The notes beneath the pieces are model-generated. The model was given only the letters and a program-made list of their open reading frames with translations. It was not told where the DNA came from and did no database searches. This document shows, one piece after another, positions 60,298-64,000 of a stretch of DNA of 64,000 bases (its first letter is position 1; each line of letters starts with the position of its first letter). The stretch is from Adenanthera pavonina. Lineage: Eukaryota > Streptophyta > Magnoliopsida > Fabales > Fabaceae. The stretch covers positions 31,518,001-31,582,000 of the forward strand of contig JAIVEN010000014.1 in the NCBI GenBank assembly GCA_026686845.1, read 5' to 3'. A program made the position numbers and the translations under genes.

Positions 60298-60740
60298 TAG
60301 TTAAGGTTAAAAATAATGATATTTTTTTCAATTTTTTAACTAGAATTTTTCTTTAAAAAAGTCTTTTTTATAAAATTTATAGAAAATTAATTTTGAAAAA
60401 AATTAACTCAAGTCAAGGGATTTGGAACAATAACTGTAAAAACTATGTACAATAATAAGAAAAAAGCCTGGATATCAACTATGAAGAGAAATTAGAGGAC
60501 TGAAACCTAGAAAGACCAAAAGTTATAAAATCAATAAACTTTAAACTACTTGAGGGAGATTGGGGTTTGCATTTTGTGTCATCCTCTTATTTTGGTCTTT
60601 TCAATTTTGTTGTGCTAGTTAATTTGCCCAACACTATATGACCATATGTGTATCTCTTAGTGATCCTTATGTTTATCTATGGTTTATTCTAATGGAGGAG
60701 TTAGAGTTTCCTTACACCATAAAGGAAAAGCTAATATAAA
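60298..60740 (+). repeat. Duplicated segment, copy 2
   Basis: Direct repeat of 57258-57706, about 3.04 kb apart, roughly 90% identical by eye with small indels. Copy 2 is bounded by unrelated sequence on the left, about 100 bp past the solo LTR, and by a gypsy-family LTR 20 bp to its right. Confidence 0.85.
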
Positions 60741-60759
60741 GAAGGAATAAGAATATATG

Positions 60760-62910
60760 TGTAACAACCCTAAATATACTATCTTGGATTCAGTCTTGAA
60801 CTAACATGAAGTATACTCGATGATGTGTGCAGGACTGAAGGAAACATGATGGAGAAAGAACAAAGAAGAGATAGAAGAGCACCACGCCATGGCGAGAAGC
60901 AGGGTTGTCACGGTGAACGAGCTGGAACTCAGTTAAATTTTCAAGCAAAAGGGTTCCATGCCACAACGAACTTATCACCTACCATAGCAGCAGATGTCAT
61001 ATGAGTTTAAAACAAACGAGTTTCAGTCAACCGAGATGGAAGAAAAATTAAGAAAGGAAGAAGAAGGCTTTGCTAGGAATCAAGATTCTGACCTAGGGAG
61101 GAGATTTCTGGCATTGGAAAGTTTCAATCCTTGTTGTTGAGTGAATCTTGGCTATTCTCCTTTATTTTCTCTATGGTTTTGACTTAGAATCAGTGGGAAT
61201 TAGTTAGGTTTTAGATTTAGGGATGAATCCACCAATTAAAATGTTTGTTTTATTGCTGTAGAAGTGTTATATAGTGTTAGGAAGCTTTGGGTATAAATTT
61301 TAGTTGGATTGTAATGAGTTTGAGTAGAACCCTAGGTTGGAAATTGTAGAGGGAGTAGGAAATCCAAAATGTATGTGGATAATTATGGTCAGGATATGTA
61401 ATTGAGGCTTATTGAGATATGTTAAGACTATTGGAACAATGGGTTAAGTTTGAATAGTTGGATTTTTAATTATGGTTAATGTGTGCATTATGCTAATTAA
61501 AGGTATTATGATGTTATAGTTGTTCATTGGCCAATTGGAAGCATATGGTTCATGGTTGATGCTTTAAAGGCTTGCCCAATTCCCTTGTATACATGGTGTC
61601 GGTAATATGAGGTAACCGGGTGTTTGTGATATATGTGTATTATATTGATATATATATAGGTATATATGCATGATCCTTTTCATACCATGATAATATTATG
61701 TGTATGTGTTTCCTTTTTATATCGTGGTATGTACATGGCTAATAAAGGTACATAGGCCTTTTTTTCTTGATGTTCATATGTGATGGATAAGGATATGGTA
61801 TATATGTGTATATGTATGTTTATATGCATCCCTACATAATAGTATATCGATACAATGATGATAATGATTATAAGGATTTTGATTACATATGGTATTAGCA
61901 TGCTAGCATGACATTGATAATGATTTCATGGTTATGTAGATGCGTGGTACAATATTGAGCATCATCATCATCACATTGAGCATAGTGAGATATGGTGGAT
62001 GGGGTGATGATGCTGAGATGAGATATGATATGATATGCTATGATGACATAAAGAAAGATCCTTGCCATTAAATACTCTCCCATGGCTTGGGGAAGTCAGG
62101 TAGCAGTGGACTGCACCTTCTTTAAGTAGCCACCAAGTTCGAGGTGATTCAAGAGAAACAGAGCCACAGTCCAAGCATTAGTGTGACCTTTGGCAGGGTA
62201 CATTAGTGTGAAGTAAGCTTGGTGATGTCCCGGAATTAGTTTCCACCGACAGTTGAAAGGAAATTACCTATTTGAAATGTCTTGTGATGATATCAGCTCG
62301 TGGTTCTAGCCATGTACGAGAAAGATTATGCATTCCATGACATTTGGCATTGCACGACATCATTGCATATATGTGTGATATTGATAATAGTATTATATGT
62401 GTGTTTTTGTCCCGGTTATTGAGTGATTATCTCACACCCCCTCCATGACTAATATTTTAGGTAAAGACTCTGGTGCTAGCTCGAAGAAGACCAAGAAGTC
62501 GTAGGCCTCTCCACATTTGGAAAGTTAAAGTGTAATTGGTAGTGTTATTTAGTTTATGTAAAGTAGATTGTTGTGTGTATCGCCTATTTCGAGTATTCTT
62601 AGGGAGTATTGTTGGTATGTGGTATGATGATATTGTGTAAGTTGATGTTGAGTGATGACAAATGGTATAGTTGGGGCTATATGCTAAGTCTGTGGTTAAT
62701 GTGCCTATGACGATATCAATAAGGATAGATGATGTATGAGATGTGGATATGCATCACGAATGGGTTATATGTGTGTGATGACAATTTGGACCTCAGTATG
62801 AATCATTATTGTGTAGTGTGTGTTTGTGAGCTAGAATGGCCATGTGTGTAAAACTAAAGTGGTTTTGGGCCTAGGTTGTGCATTTTGGGGCATAGAGCCC
62901 ATTACATGAA
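60760..62910 (+). repeat. Gypsy-family LTR, 3' end cut by a CACTA element
   Basis: It starts TGTAACAACCC and follows the LARD LTR through the family inverted repeat (61681-61731) and the TCTCACACCCCCTCCATGAC block near 62430. It stops at 62910, where a CACTA terminus begins, about 350 bp short of full length. The remainder should resume beyond the window after the CACTA element. Confidence 0.8.
61681..61731. repeat. LTR family inverted repeat, copy G
   Basis: Arms CATACCATGATAA and ATATCGTGGTATG (61719-61731); one wobble-compatible difference and one terminal mismatch. Confidence 0.75.
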
Positions 62911-62928
62911 CACTACTACACTTAGCAC

Positions 62929-63150
62929 TTTCTAGATCGGGTAAAATAGATTTTCTAGATCGGTTCCGCTGCTGATGTAGAAGTGATAGATGTAGAAAGT
63001 TTGCCTTTTTAGTTTGGTTATTAACTGGTCTAGAAAATTATGAAAAAATATGGATAACATTGGCCAATGAGGGCTTTCTAGATCAGTTCTGATTTATAAC
63101 CGATCTAGAAATTATACTTTCTAGATCGGCTATGACTCGGAACCAGTCTA
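62929..63150. repeat. CACTA subterminal repeats
   Basis: Copies of CTTTCTAGATCGG or its inverse lie near 62928, 62952, 63082, 63103, 63118 and 63143, with variants (CTAGATCAG, GGTCTAGAAA) between. Such arrays usually bind the element's accessory protein. The CTAG-centred motif is nearly palindromic. Confidence 0.8.
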
Positions 63151-63533
63151 GAAAGTGTGAATTTTTTTTACCATATGCATTAAATCTTATGTCCATCCTC
63201 TCTGTTTACCATCATACAAAATGTATACCAAATTACATCCAACTAACCAACACCATAACACAGTAATGAACCAAATTACATCCAATTTGAACCAAGTGAA
63301 TTTTCTACTCATATGTGACAATCTAATCAACAAAAACATTATAGAAACAAAAAATGCAGCAACAGCCCAATGTCTTCTAAATTCACCATGCATATAATGC
63401 CTAACATTAACCAAAAAGTATAATGACATAAAATCATCATTGCAACAAAAACTTATCATAACCAATCTTTAACTTTCTTTTCAACATAGTTGGCCACCAA
63501 AAGCAACTTTCATTTAATAACCAAATTTGACCT

Positions 63534-63918
63534 TCAAAGTAAAGTGGTTTCCAAAAAATAGCTTGCCCAATGCCTTTGAATGCCTTTAATTTCCTCGTCA
63601 GAAATGGGGTCCTCATTGTCGAATATCTGCAAACTCAAAGCCCATCAAAACATGAACAACTCACAAAGGAACAAAACTAAGTTATGTAAACTATAATTAC
63701 CTATTCGAATGATTCAACAATGCCTGAAGTGATGATATTGAACATATATATCATCACATAATATCCACACACTTTGCCCCCTACTTGTTTCAGACACTAC
63801 AGATGAACAAAAAATGAGCAACATCATGAAAGAGTGAAACAATGTTGTAAAAAGTGCTTAGGCTCAAACTGCTTACCTCTGGGTAGAACCATGAAGTCTT
63901 CTTCAATTGATGTGCATG
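63534..63918 (-). pseudogene. Ulp1-like (C48) cysteine protease, last exons, inside CACTA
   Basis: Three minus-strand segments with matching splice signals join in one frame. 63918-63877 gives HAHQLKKTSWFYPE, 63796-63701 gives CLKQVGGKVCGYYVMIYM and onward, and 63626-63534 gives IFDNEDPISDEEIKGIQRHW to a TGA. The QxGGxxCGYYVM motif holds the catalytic Cys of Ulp1-type SUMO proteases; W-YPEC before it and the acidic-helix ending after it are usual in the plant transposon versions. The middle exon ends GAATAG before the GTAATT donor, so an in-frame TAG sits exactly where CAG would be expected. The His and Asp of the triad would lie upstream, outside the window. Confidence 0.75.
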
Positions 63919-64000
63919 CTAACCATGCATGACTTTGCTTGATCCCATGGCGCTGAGTTCAAATACATGCAAGGAATTATATTATAAAGTATTGATAATA

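Larger units (their letters stand above)
62911..64000 (-). mobile_element. CACTA (En/Spm) DNA transposon, one end
   Basis: The terminus CACTACTACACTTAGC at 62911 matches the CACTA class. The next 250 bp (62929-63150) repeat the 12-mer TTTCTAGATCGG and its inverse CCGATCTAGAAA several times, typical subterminal repeats. The element runs past the window edge, so the other end and the 3 bp duplication cannot be checked; the 3 bases to the left are GAA. A protease-like gene lies inside on the minus strand. From 63190 to 63530 I see no coding domain. Confidence 0.8.

Overview
The window is plant nuclear heterochromatin made almost entirely of nested transposable elements. I found no intact host gene, rRNA or tRNA. 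The plant assignment rests on the element types: a long-LTR chromovirus-like Ty3/gypsy element, Sirevirus-type Ty1/copia elements, an L1-type LINE with a terminal RNase H domain, Stowaway- and Tourist-like MITEs, and a CACTA end carrying a Ulp1-like protease. I cannot name the species; an angiosperm is safe.

Layout. 1-1493 is an LTR fragment abutting an L1-type LINE (about 1494-6188), itself split by a Tourist-like MITE (3111-3802). 6189-11200 is AT-rich, with two Stowaway-like MITEs, three ultra-short retroposed tails and a decayed HMA-domain gene remnant. 11200-12593 and 27032-27525 are two halves of an old LTR split by a complete minus-strand gypsy element (12594-27026, TSD ATTAA), which in turn holds a solo LTR (16263-19183, TSD CATAC) and a second inserted sequence (about 19519-21217). 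28357-52352 is a second, plus-strand element of the same LTR family with PBS and PPT but almost no coding sequence (LARD-like). It contains a solo LTR (29401-32690, TSD ACAAT) and a complete Sirevirus (35628-47146, TSD AGCCT). 52353-54700 is unassigned. 54700-56808 is a Sirevirus-type LTR on the minus strand. 57258-57706 and 60298-60740 are two copies of one sequence, separated by a block that includes a solo Sirevirus-type LTR (58546-60199, TSD TTGTG). 60760-62910 is another gypsy-family LTR, cut by a CACTA end at 62911 that runs off the window.

How the parts relate. The gypsy element supplied gag, protease, RT, RNase H and integrase; the LARD shares its LTR type and an almost identical PPT and so was probably mobilised in trans. 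The Sirevirus carries gag-pol plus an extra 3' ORF behind a 1 kb spacer built from the same short palindromic motifs as its own LTR. All coding regions are broken, often by stops and substitutions of the kind expected from deamination of methylated cytosine. The most unusual signals are a covarying inverted repeat kept in seven LTR copies, the LTR-like spacer before the Sirevirus extra ORF, and the 13-20 nt retroposed tails with a shared 3' end.
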